Source: a virus | Reading direction: 5' to 3' (one strand) | DNA: 20,562 nucleotides | IMG/VR virus record: IMGVR_UViG_3300024518_003750 | Coordinates: 1 to 20,562 of that record | Shown: positions 7,285 through 14,188 of the stretch, piece by piece | Layout: the number at the start of each line of letters is the position of its first letter | How positions within the stretch are numbered: position 1 is the first letter of the stretch | Position numbers and translations under genes: made by a program | Notes under the pieces: model-generated | Database searches by the model: none | The model's input: the letters and a program-made list of their open reading frames with translations, nothing else | What the model was told of the DNA's origin: nothing

Positions 7285-7899
7285 TTGGCACTAGGCCTAA
7301 CAGGTGCCCAGATCCGACTCCTCATTCCGGGGCTGACTGGGACGGCTGAGGATACTAACCTCGACACGTTGAGCGATCGAGCCGACGCAGCGATCGCGCG
7401 GTGGATCGGATTTCCGGCAACGTCTACGGGTCCGTGGGCCTACACGGTCTCCTCTGCGACCTACATCCACTACAGCGGGCTTCACTTCAGCCCCCGGCCT
7501 CGCTGGTTCTTTCTGCCTCTACGCCCCGTCGTGTCGATCACGACGCTTGAAGAGGACACGACGCAGACGGAGACGCTCGCGACGGTAGCGTCCACCGACT
7601 ACACGGTCGACGTTCTGAGCGGCCGGGTAGACCTGCTCAACGGCGACACCCATGGTGCGTTTCTCGTGTCTCACAGGGCCCTCAAGGTCACGTATGTCGG
7701 TGGCTACGCCACGATCCCAGCGGACATCACTCAGGCCGGTATCCTCCTGATTCGTCACTGGTGGGATCGACGGCACGACGCGGGTATCGCCTCGAGCACC
7801 CAAGACGGCAACACCGTGGTTCGCTCGGATCTCGATCTGCCCGACGAAGTCAAAATGCTCCTCCGACCCTATGTGTTCTGGGAGCGTCAGGTTGGCTGA
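7285..7899 (+). CDS. Head-tail connector (HK97 gp6 / phiE125 gp8-like)
   Basis: This 204-aa protein probably forms the adaptor ring below the portal. An N-terminal helical segment (LTGAQIRLLIPGLT, then LSDRADAAIARWIGF) is followed by a beta-rich middle (WFFLPLRPVVSITTLEED, YTVDVLSGRVDLLNG, VTYVGGYATIPADI) and a helical end (ILLIRHWWDRRHDAG, VKMLLRPYVFWER). This arrangement is typical of gp6-like connectors. The start is TTG at 7285, directly after the TGA of the previous gene, with AAGGGGGG about 5 nt upstream. No ATG gives the conserved N-terminus, so the TTG is favoured. Confidence 0.8.
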   Translation: MALGLTGAQIRLLIPGLTGTAEDTNLDTLSDRADAAIARWIGFPATSTGPWAYTVSSATYIHYSGLHFSPRPRWFFLPLRPVVSITTLEEDTTQTETLATVASTDYTVDVLSGRVDLLNGDTHGAFLVSHRALKVTYVGGYATIPADITQAGILLIRHWWDRRHDAGIASSTQDGNTVVRSDLDLPDEVKMLLRPYVFWERQVG

Positions 7900-8230
7900 T
7901 ACTATGGACCGGCTATCCAGGCGCCTCAAACGCGCGACCCCCCGACGGTTGCGCAAGGCGCTACAGGAGCGCCTAGAGAAGCTTGAGCCCGAGGCTGAGG
8001 CCTTCATGGGACTGGCTGCACCTAGTCGATCCGGCCGGCTGCGCGCGGGTCTGTCCGCCAAAGCAGAGACCCAGGGCAAGTCAGTACACCTCAGGCTAGC
8101 GGGCTCAGAGCCTTACACGGGCGTCCAAAACGAGCGGTTCGGGTTCTTCGAGGCGACCGACGAAGAAATTTCCCCGGACTATGCAGACGCGGTGCTGGAC
8201 GGTCTACAGGGGTTGGTGCTCGATGGCTAA
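7892..8230 (+). CDS. Neck / tail completion protein (HK97 gp10-like)
   Basis: This 112-aa protein has a basic helical N-terminus (MDRLSRRLKRATPRRLRKAL). The pattern APSRSGRLRAGLSAK, then SEPYTGVQNERFGFFE, and a closing helix (DYADAVLDGLQGL) recall HK97 gp10-like neck proteins, in which an RTG(R)L motif precedes the Y..FxE.G strand. The TTG at 7892 was chosen because GGAG lies 7 nt upstream. It overlaps the previous gene as TTGGCTGA. An ATG at 7904 is an alternative. The next gene overlaps its end in the same style (ATGGCTAA). The family call rests on pattern and synteny. Confidence 0.65.
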   Translation: MADTMDRLSRRLKRATPRRLRKALQERLEKLEPEAEAFMGLAAPSRSGRLRAGLSAKAETQGKSVHLRLAGSEPYTGVQNERFGFFEATDEEISPDYADAVLDGLQGLVLDG

Positions 8231-8693
8231 TACCGCAAAGGCTATCGTCGTAGCCGTGAAGGCGGCGCTAGTCGCAGTGGACGGTACCGGCATCTTCACG
8301 TTGGACCTAAGCGCTGCGGACCAGGTCAAGCGGGGCAACTACTCCAAGCCGCCTCGACACGACTTGGCAACGGTGTGCTTTTGGGTCGAGGAGGCCCCTG
8401 TAGACGATGACGCTGTTTTGGGCCACTACAGCACGACGCTTATCCTGGGGATCAAGGGGTGGATCGGGGCGACAGACGGCGACGTTGAGACCCGCGAGGA
8501 TGCCTGTTTGGACCTGGTCCATGACGTCCGGCTGGGCATCGAGGTGGACCGGGGACTGGGTGTGACCACGGTTCGGGACGTGCACATCGATTTGGAGTTC
8601 TTGCACGGCACCTCAGACCACCAACCCGCGACGCAGCCTGTCGGTTTCGAGGGCTCGATCCGGGTGGACTACGCGAAGGACACGGGCCTATGA
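8223..8693 (+). CDS. Candidate tail terminator / tail completion protein
   Basis: This 156-aa protein starts MANTAKAIVVAVKAALVAV, a first helix, followed by alternating strands (YSTTLILGIKGWIGA, TTVRDVHIDLEFLHG, GFEGSIRVDYAKD) and an acidic helix (REDACLDLVHDVRLGIEVD). The alpha/beta layout, length and position between the gp10-like protein and the tail tube gene match tail terminator proteins (HK97 gp11 / lambda gpU type), which cap the tail tube. The ATG at 8223 overlaps the previous gene by 8 nt. The frame extends upstream to 8181, but that portion is inside the previous gene. Function is inferred mainly from synteny. Confidence 0.6.
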   Translation: MANTAKAIVVAVKAALVAVDGTGIFTLDLSAADQVKRGNYSKPPRHDLATVCFWVEEAPVDDDAVLGHYSTTLILGIKGWIGATDGDVETREDACLDLVHDVRLGIEVDRGLGVTTVRDVHIDLEFLHGTSDHQPATQPVGFEGSIRVDYAKDTGL

Positions 8694-9484
8694 GTTGGTA
8701 TGACGAGGCCTGGAAGTACAGATCCGCCATCGGGATCGTCAATGACGGTCTGGGCGGTGGGACGGACGACGTCACTATCGCTGTCGCTGTGGACTGGGAT
8801 CACTTTTGGGACAACATCCAGTCGGACGGAGACGACATCCGGATCACCAGCGCAGACGGGATCACGCTGGAAACATACCAGTTGATCGGGTTCGACTTCG
8901 CGAACAAGGTTCTCACGATCGAGTGTGACGCGGTGGCGATGGCCGGTAGCGCGGCCACAGAGTTGATCTGGCTGTACTACGGCAACTCTGCGGCTGTAGC
9001 AGCATCCGGTACGTTCACGGCCGCTAATGCGCTTACAGGGCACATTTGGCTCGGTACTCCCCCCGAGGGCAACCGGGTCCGACTGCGACGGGAGCGGCCC
9101 GAGGCTACCCAGCCAGAAACCGAGTTCGCCAAGACCACCGCGGAGGAGCTTTGGCTGTGGATTCTGGTTCCTCTCATGCAGCGGGTAGAGGCTAACGAGG
9201 GGCAGCAGGCCTTTGAAGAGGTGGCACGGGTCGCAAACACCAACTTGGTCAAGACTGGCGGGTCCGATGTCACAAGCACGCTAGCCGATGCGACAGCCAC
9301 GAAGTTCGTTGAGGACGGCGAGGGGTTCTGGGTCGGGATCTCGCTGCAGGACGCAGGCGCAGACGGCACGGACTACTCGATCGAGCCCCGAATCACAACC
9401 CAGATCGGCAACGTCGACGGGCAGCGACGCATACTCAACCCGCGGATTCTGATGAAGGTCCGTGACCCTGACGAAACCGCTTAG
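8690..9484 (+). CDS. DUF2341-like domain protein in the neck/tail module
   Basis: In this 264-aa protein, residues 1-100 fit the DUF2341 pattern: W..R..I.I at the start (DEAWKYRSAIGIVNDG), then DDIRITSADGITLETYQL, and the ending LIWLYYGNSAA. That beta-sandwich domain is usually found in large secreted or surface proteins, so its use here suggests an exposed adhesive or decorative role. Residues 130-180 are helical and charged, and the C-terminal 80 residues are beta-rich (GFWVGISLQDAGADGTDYSI). It overlaps the preceding gene as ATGA and is followed by the tail tube gene. It could be a neck or tail-tube appendage; that is inference. Confidence 0.6.
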   Translation: MSWYDEAWKYRSAIGIVNDGLGGGTDDVTIAVAVDWDHFWDNIQSDGDDIRITSADGITLETYQLIGFDFANKVLTIECDAVAMAGSAATELIWLYYGNSAAVAASGTFTAANALTGHIWLGTPPEGNRVRLRRERPEATQPETEFAKTTAEELWLWILVPLMQRVEANEGQQAFEEVARVANTNLVKTGGSDVTSTLADATATKFVEDGEGFWVGISLQDAGADGTDYSIEPRITTQIGNVDGQRRILNPRILMKVRDPDETA

Positions 9485-9495
9485 GAGCGCTAACC

Positions 9496-10458
9496 ATGGC
9501 CAATAACACCCCCTTCACCGGCAGAGGCACCAGCGTAGGGATCGGGCTCGAGAGCACGTGGGGAACCCCTGTCGCTCGGTCAAACTGGATGCGCCTGATC
9601 TCCGCCAACAATAAGCGGAACATAGAGAAGATCGTAAAGCCGCACCTTGGTACATCCGGAGCGACCAGCGCTAACCGCCGTGAGTTTTTCATCGGTGGCG
9701 ATGATGCAGACCTGGCCCTGGAATGTGTCATGGCCTACGATGATTCAAGCATCCTACTGGCCACCAACATGCTTGGGGCTGTGGCTACCACAGGAGCGGG
9801 CCCCTACACCCACACCGTGACCCTTGCTTCGGACGCCCAGACCGGCCTGACGCTTGAGGGATTGAACGGAAACGCGGCCAATAGCGAGGTGTTCGAAGGG
9901 TGCCTGGTAGCCACGTGGCAGATCTCGATCGAGGCGGGGTCATTCATGCGTGCGTCTGCAAACTTCATCGCGCAGACCAGTGCAGCTAGGGCAGCAAAGG
10001 GGACTCCCACCTACAGTAGCAACGGTGAGGAAATCCTCCACCACCATGGCGCGCCCCTCTCGTTCAATTCGGCCACATACGACGTGCGAAGCATGACGCT
10101 GTCCGGGGACAATAAGCTGGCACGGCGGCGGTTCATCGGCTCCAAATTCACACAGAAACCGGTACAAGGTGACTTCGGAGAATGCTTACTTGAAGTGACC
10201 ATTGAACACTTTGATGATGTCCCCTATGCTGCCCTCCTGGCTGACACCCAGGGTGATGTTGTGATCGTATTCACGGGCACAGGCAACAACGCGCTGACCA
10301 TCACCGGTCACAATGCGCTGCTGACCGATGTGAGCACGCCGATCAACAGTGCGGGTGTCATGATTCAGACGCTGACGTTCAAGCTGTTCAGCGACGGCAC
10401 AGACGAGGGCGTGAAGCTGGAATTTGTGAATGACAACGCCACTAGCACGGCCAACTAG
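9496..10458 (+). CDS. Major tail (tube) protein
   Basis: This 320-aa protein would polymerise into the tail tube. The N-terminus (GRGTSVGIGLESTWGTPVA) is typical of phage tail tube proteins (phage_TTP-like). A central beta-rich part follows (YTHTVTLASDAQTGLTLEG, VFEGCLVATWQISIEAGS) and then C-terminal strands (LLEVTIEHFDDVPYAALL, VVIVFTGTGNNALTITGHN). The length matches long tube proteins with an extra domain. The ATG has a clear AGGAG about 9 nt upstream. Position just before the tail chaperone pair and tape measure supports the call. Confidence 0.85.
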   Translation: MANNTPFTGRGTSVGIGLESTWGTPVARSNWMRLISANNKRNIEKIVKPHLGTSGATSANRREFFIGGDDADLALECVMAYDDSSILLATNMLGAVATTGAGPYTHTVTLASDAQTGLTLEGLNGNAANSEVFEGCLVATWQISIEAGSFMRASANFIAQTSAARAAKGTPTYSSNGEEILHHHGAPLSFNSATYDVRSMTLSGDNKLARRRFIGSKFTQKPVQGDFGECLLEVTIEHFDDVPYAALLADTQGDVVIVFTGTGNNALTITGHNALLTDVSTPINSAGVMIQTLTFKLFSDGTDEGVKLEFVNDNATSTAN

Positions 10459-10617
10459 ATGTCCAAGACGTGCGCCAACTGCAGCGGGAAGGGGACTCAG
10501 GTAGTCCATGGAGAGAAACAGGCCTGTCGGTCATGCGACGGCACAGGCCTATCAACGACGGCGAAGAAGCCGGGGAAGGGGAAGACGAATGGCAAAGAAG
10601 CAAAAAAGCAACCCTGA
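10459..10617 (+). CDS. 52-aa zinc-ribbon protein with two CxxCxGxG motifs (DnaJ-like)
   Basis: This short gene starts with an ATG immediately after the TAG of the tail tube gene (TAGATG) and ends TGA at 10615-10617. It encodes CANCSGKG (C5, C8) and CRSCDGTG (C23, C26), the paired CxxCxGxG motif of the DnaJ/Hsp40 cysteine-rich domain, followed by a basic tail (TTAKKPGKGKTNGKEAKKQ). Four Cys could bind one zinc. The last 29 nt overlap the start of the tail chaperone gene. In DnaJ the domain helps bind unfolded clients, so a role in tube-protein folding or tail assembly is attractive but unproven. It could also be an RNA- or DNA-binding ribbon. Confidence 0.7.
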   Translation: MSKTCANCSGKGTQVVHGEKQACRSCDGTGLSTTAKKPGKGKTNGKEAKKQP

Positions 10618-11257
10618 TGCAAATCTGGGGAACCTGTTGGGCAACCTGATCGCCCGCAAGGCGCGAGCGGAGGTAGAGATCCTGCTGGTAGACGGTGAGC
10701 AGAACGAGGGGGACATGCTGTGGCAGATCCGGCGGGTCAAGTCCGGGATGCTGGCAGAGCTCGGGGTGTTCTCGCTCATGGGCGCCAGTGAGACCGCGGC
10801 GATCATGAAGGCCGCGCGTCGAAGTGCAGCTGAGATCGAGGGGATCGACGACCCGGTAGTCCAGGCGCAAGCGGCCGCGGATGCTGCAGCAGCGAACGGC
10901 GAACGGGTGATGAAGCTGGTGCTCGCCCGTGAGGAGAACCTGAAGGCTCTCGATGACGCCCAAGACGCGATCCTGTGTGCGGGTGTCGAGGGTGCCAAGG
11001 GCCGGCTCCATGACGACCAAGGGTGGGATGAGGCGCTGTTCTTCCCCTTGCGCCTAGTAGCCAACCGCGCGGATGAGGACAGAGACGACGGGATCGTGTG
11101 GGTCGGAGACCTTGCGAAGCCAGACAGAGACCGCCTTGCAGCAGCAATCAAGCGCCTCTCCAGCGCTAAAGACGAAGTGCTCCCCTTTCGCACGGAATCC
11201 GGAGGTGCTTTGGACCCTGGACCAAGTAGCCAAACGCTACTCAAAGTGGCCACATGA
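10589..11257 (+). CDS. Tail assembly chaperone, G reading frame
   Basis: This 222-aa protein is helical and strongly charged (LGNLLGNLIARKARAEVEIL, then LAREENLKALDDAQDAIL), with no TM segment. Lying between the tail tube and tape measure genes, it matches the G part of the G/GT chaperone system that holds the tape measure during tail assembly. The ATG at 10589 has GGGGAAGGGGAAG upstream and overlaps the zinc-ribbon gene. A longer frame from 10508 exists but lies inside that gene. The last 24 residues after LPF look like low-complexity run-out (GGALDPGPSSQ), as expected if some ribosomes shift frame before the stop. The function is inferred from synteny. Confidence 0.7.
   Translation: MAKKQKSNPDANLGNLLGNLIARKARAEVEILLVDGEQNEGDMLWQIRRVKSGMLAELGVFSLMGASETAAIMKAARRSAAEIEGIDDPVVQAQAAADAAAANGERVMKLVLAREENLKALDDAQDAILCAGVEGAKGRLHDDQGWDEALFFPLRLVANRADEDRDDGIVWVGDLAKPDRDRLAAAIKRLSSAKDEVLPFRTESGGALDPGPSSQTLLKVAT
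11183..11186 (+). promoter_or_regulatory. Candidate +1 programmed frameshift site (CCCT)
   Basis: In the G frame the codons are CTC-CCC-TTT. If the proline tRNA on CCC (11183-11185) slips one base forward onto CCT (11184-11186), reading continues TTC-GCA-CGG in the T frame and joins G to T. A G/C-rich GGAGG lies about 15 nt downstream. The tail-chaperone shift in most phages is -1; here the only frame that fits needs +1. The exact codon is inference. Confidence 0.4.
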
Positions 11258-11393
11258 GATCCTCGACCTTGAGCCCTGGCAGGAGGCGTTAGCAGTACTG
11301 TGTCTGGCCAACGCTCAACTCCGGACCGCAGAGAACGTCCAGCGCGCGAGTGCAGGCGGGATGGTGTTTCCGGTGATCAATCTGGGGGCATAG
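11184..11393 (+). CDS. Tail assembly chaperone, T extension (+1 frame)
   Basis: This frame ends at TAG 11391-11393 and encodes FARNPEVLWTLDQVAKRY, then HEILDLEPWQEALAVLCL and a helix rich in Ala/Glu, ending VINLGA. The W.L..VA..Y...PHEIL pattern is typical of the second chaperone frame, or of a small protein, just ahead of phage tape measure genes. There is no ATG start. The codons upstream of 11180 in this frame read like out-of-frame shadow. It is therefore best explained as an extension of G made by +1 frameshifting, about 267 aa in total. A GTG at 11205 with poor Shine-Dalgarno would be the independent alternative (62 aa). The tape measure GTG abuts its stop. Confidence 0.65.
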   Translation, partial: PFARNPEVLWTLDQVAKRYSKWPHEILDLEPWQEALAVLCLANAQLRTAENVQRASAGGMVFPVINLGA

Positions 11394-13409
11394 GTGGCTA
11401 GTCGGGTCGTCGAATTCATTATGCGCGCAAAGACCGGCGAGGCGCAGAAGGAGATCAAAGGCGTGGGCGGTGCTGCCGCTGGTGCTGCCCAGTCCATGGG
11501 GGTGGCCGCGGGTGCGGCGCTAGCCCTTGGTGCAGCCATGATCAAGCTGTCACAGCACGTAGCCGACATGCGCAACGAGTTGTTGGATGCCTCTACCCGC
11601 TCAGGTATCGCAGCTGATACTCTCAACGGCTTGCGGCTAGCTGCGGAAGGCTCAGGGCAGAAGTTCACTGAGCTTAGAGGCGCGCTGGACGGACTGCCTA
11701 AACGGCTGGCAGACACGGCAGATGGGACAGGAGACGCGCTAAAGGCATTCAATAAGCTGGATGTGGTTGTAACAAATGCTTCGGGTGGCCTGCGTGACGC
11801 TGACGATGTCTTTAAGGAATTCATCACCAAGCTGCAGGAGGTCGAGAGCCCCACAGAGCGGGCAGCCTTGGCGACCCAGGCGTTTGGAGAGGCTGGCGGC
11901 AAACTGAACCAGGCGCTTGGTGACTCCAAGCTAGATGACTTCGTCGAGCTCGCCAACCGCTACGGGGTAGATGTCGGGCCAAGGGCCTCAGCTGCGTCTG
12001 CGGAGTGGCAGCGCAACATGGCTAACCTGTCACTAGTCACGAACGGTGCACAGGCCAGCATGTCTGACTTCTTGGACCTGAACGGCAAGGTCGCGGACTT
12101 CACGAGGGGCCTGGTGTTCCTGGGGGAGACTGCGTCTGAGCTGGGCAACAACAAGGTCATCGCCGGGATAGGCAGACTGGTAGCATCTACACTCAAGCTG
12201 CTCTCTGTCTTCAAGGAGCTGGTGGCTTTACCGTTCTCCGTGGTGTCTGTGGGGTTTGACACGTCCTTTGCGCTCTGGGACCGTGTTCTGAACGGCGCCC
12301 TGACTCGAGCTGCAGAGGCCTCGGGTAAGTTTCAAGAGCTTGCCGATACGGTGGCGGGCGTTGGGACGGAGATTGACGGTGCGGGCGCAAAGCTGGTCAA
12401 GTTCGCAGAACAGGGTCCGTTCTTGGGTGAGGGCGAGTTGGATAGCGAGCGGTCTAAGCGTGCGGCACAGGAGGCATCAAAGGCCAGCGCAGGGGCACGT
12501 AAGACAGACGAATCAGTGCAGTTTCAACGGGCGATAGACGAAGGCCTTGCTGAGTTCATTGCGGCGCAAGAGGCATTCGCGAAAGGTGCGTTTGGGCAGG
12601 GCATCGAGGGGGGCGGTCGCGACCTGTCTGCGGATCTGTCGATAGGGTTCGTGGGCGTAGAGAACGCGGTTGGCGAGCTGCCGGGCAAGTTCGACGGGAG
12701 CATGCGTCAGATGGGCAGCGCCATAGCGTCGAGCTTCATGTCGGTAGCTGGTGGCATCAATGGCGGGCTATTCGGGATCATGGAAGCGTTAGGCCCCACA
12801 GGCGCTATCGTGTCGTCGTCGATTCAGACCCTGCTGAACCTGGACCAGATCGGCGACGAGATCCTCGCGACGATTGAACAGATAATCACAGAGTTGCCGA
12901 GTATCCTCGCGGAGACGCTCCCGGAATTCGTGGGTAAGTTTTGGTCTGAGGGCGTTCCGGCGCTCATCGGTGCAATTCCCAAGCTGGTGGGCGCAATGGT
13001 GATCGGGTTCGCGAGGTTCTTTGACCCCACGGGCAAGGTCAAAAAGATCGGCGAACAGCTAGGGATCATCGACGGAAAGCCATCGGAGACGTTCACGGCG
13101 GCCGGCCAGGGCCCGCTGCTGTTCGGAGGCGGGGATAGCCGCCTGCCCGGGTTCGACTCTGGTATCGCCGAGGTTAACCAGAACATGCTGGCGTTGCTCC
13201 ATCCCGGAAACACGGTAACGGCGTCGAGGGACGGCACCACGAGCGGCAAGGGCCAGCGGAACATGCGCGGGGCGCGAGGCTCAACCACCATCAACATTTC
13301 GGTCAACGGAGGCATGGACCCAGCGGCTATTCGGTCGCTCATCCGTCAGCTTAACGCCGCCATAGGTGGCAGAGGGCTCGGCGAGAACCTCAACGGATTC
13401 TCGACCTAA
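11394..13409 (+). CDS. Tape measure protein
   Basis: This 671-aa protein sets tail length and is extended inside the tube. Features include the N-terminal VVEFIMRAKTGEAQKEIKG, a hydrophobic Ala/Gly segment (about 33-51), long helical regions with coiled-coil character (EVESPTERAALATQAFGEAG), hydrophobic segments near residues 455-520 and 525-545 (ALIGAIPKLVGAMVIGF), and the C-terminal TTINISVNGG...IRSLIRQLN typical of tape measures. At roughly 1.5 angstrom per residue (the established rule), the tail would be near 100 nm. The GTG start directly follows TAG of the T frame, with GGGGG upstream. Confidence 0.9.
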   Translation: MASRVVEFIMRAKTGEAQKEIKGVGGAAAGAAQSMGVAAGAALALGAAMIKLSQHVADMRNELLDASTRSGIAADTLNGLRLAAEGSGQKFTELRGALDGLPKRLADTADGTGDALKAFNKLDVVVTNASGGLRDADDVFKEFITKLQEVESPTERAALATQAFGEAGGKLNQALGDSKLDDFVELANRYGVDVGPRASAASAEWQRNMANLSLVTNGAQASMSDFLDLNGKVADFTRGLVFLGETASELGNNKVIAGIGRLVASTLKLLSVFKELVALPFSVVSVGFDTSFALWDRVLNGALTRAAEASGKFQELADTVAGVGTEIDGAGAKLVKFAEQGPFLGEGELDSERSKRAAQEASKASAGARKTDESVQFQRAIDEGLAEFIAAQEAFAKGAFGQGIEGGGRDLSADLSIGFVGVENAVGELPGKFDGSMRQMGSAIASSFMSVAGGINGGLFGIMEALGPTGAIVSSSIQTLLNLDQIGDEILATIEQIITELPSILAETLPEFVGKFWSEGVPALIGAIPKLVGAMVIGFARFFDPTGKVKKIGEQLGIIDGKPSETFTAAGQGPLLFGGGDSRLPGFDSGIAEVNQNMLALLHPGNTVTASRDGTTSGKGQRNMRGARGSTTINISVNGGMDPAAIRSLIRQLNAAIGGRGLGENLNGFST

Positions 13410-14188
13410 TGGGCAACGCGAAGATCTACTACTATCCGAACCCCAACTCGGTCCTCAAGGTGATTGACCTGGGGGAGGCGCTGACGAACCTGTCGCCTGT
13501 GCCCGACTACAGGCAGGTGACCGCCGAGACTTGGCACGGTGATGTGTTCGAGACTATCCAGCACGTGAAGCGCCGGATGACCATCACGCTGAGCCAGTTC
13601 AGCAGCCCGGCGATCGCTAGGGACCTTCTGACGTTCGAGAGCCACGTGTTGAGGGGGGGTCGATTCGGTATCGCAGAGGACTCAGCCAAGGCATGGGCTG
13701 GCTATACGGTGTCGAATGGCCACAAAGACGGCAAAACGGCCCTTGTCACACGCGGCAATAACTACTACGACGCGTCCGGGACCTTGGTTGCCGGTGACGA
13801 GGTGGTGATCCAGAGTTGTGGGACCCAGGGCCACTACGAGCTCGACACGATCGCCACCTTCACAGACCCTGACCTGACGCTCACAAACGGCCTGGTGTTC
13901 GTCTACGAGGGCGAGCCGGTCTTGGTGCGACATCGCGGCTACTGGCCCTTGCTGCGCCTGCCTCCCGACGACAGGCGTCAGCAGATCATGACGGACAACT
14001 TCAGGATCACCTACACGATCGAGCTGCGGGTCGAAGAGGATACCGTGGGCCTAGCTCGCCTCAAGGGCCTAGGGTCTGCGCACCTACGCAGAGACACCGA
14101 GGCCGGCGGTAAGGTCAGTGATACGCAGTTTTTCGCGAACAATGAGCTAGACGCAGTGACCCAATTCGCCCGCATCCGGAGGTTGTAG
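13409..14188 (+). CDS. Distal-tail-type (Dit-like) tail tip protein
   Basis: This 259-aa protein is encoded directly after the tape measure, with stop and start sharing one base (TAATG). The N-terminal part (VLKVIDLGEALTNLSPVPDY, HVKRRMTITLSQFSSP) is beta-rich and tail-ring-like. A middle segment (about 98-165) resembles an inserted beta domain (LVAGDEVVIQSCGTQGHYEL, LTLTNGLVFVYEGEP), and the C-terminus returns to strands (FRITYTIELRVEED). Dit proteins form the hub ring joining tube to tip. The assignment rests on position and fold impression, not on a recognised signature. Confidence 0.55.
   Translation: MGNAKIYYYPNPNSVLKVIDLGEALTNLSPVPDYRQVTAETWHGDVFETIQHVKRRMTITLSQFSSPAIARDLLTFESHVLRGGRFGIAEDSAKAWAGYTVSNGHKDGKTALVTRGNNYYDASGTLVAGDEVVIQSCGTQGHYELDTIATFTDPDLTLTNGLVFVYEGEPVLVRHRGYWPLLRLPPDDRRQQIMTDNFRITYTIELRVEEDTVGLARLKGLGSAHLRRDTEAGGKVSDTQFFANNELDAVTQFARIRRL

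Noticed and set aside
10508-10588. Longer N-terminus for the tail chaperone (Arg-rich)
   Set aside because: This stretch is the zinc-ribbon gene read in another frame; the ATG at 10589 has a good purine-rich Shine-Dalgarno.
10442-11253. Minus-strand frames opposite the tail chaperone (192 and 233 aa)
   Set aside because: Ser/Arg-rich composition and no motif; they are antisense shadows of the helical Ala/Glu-rich chaperone.
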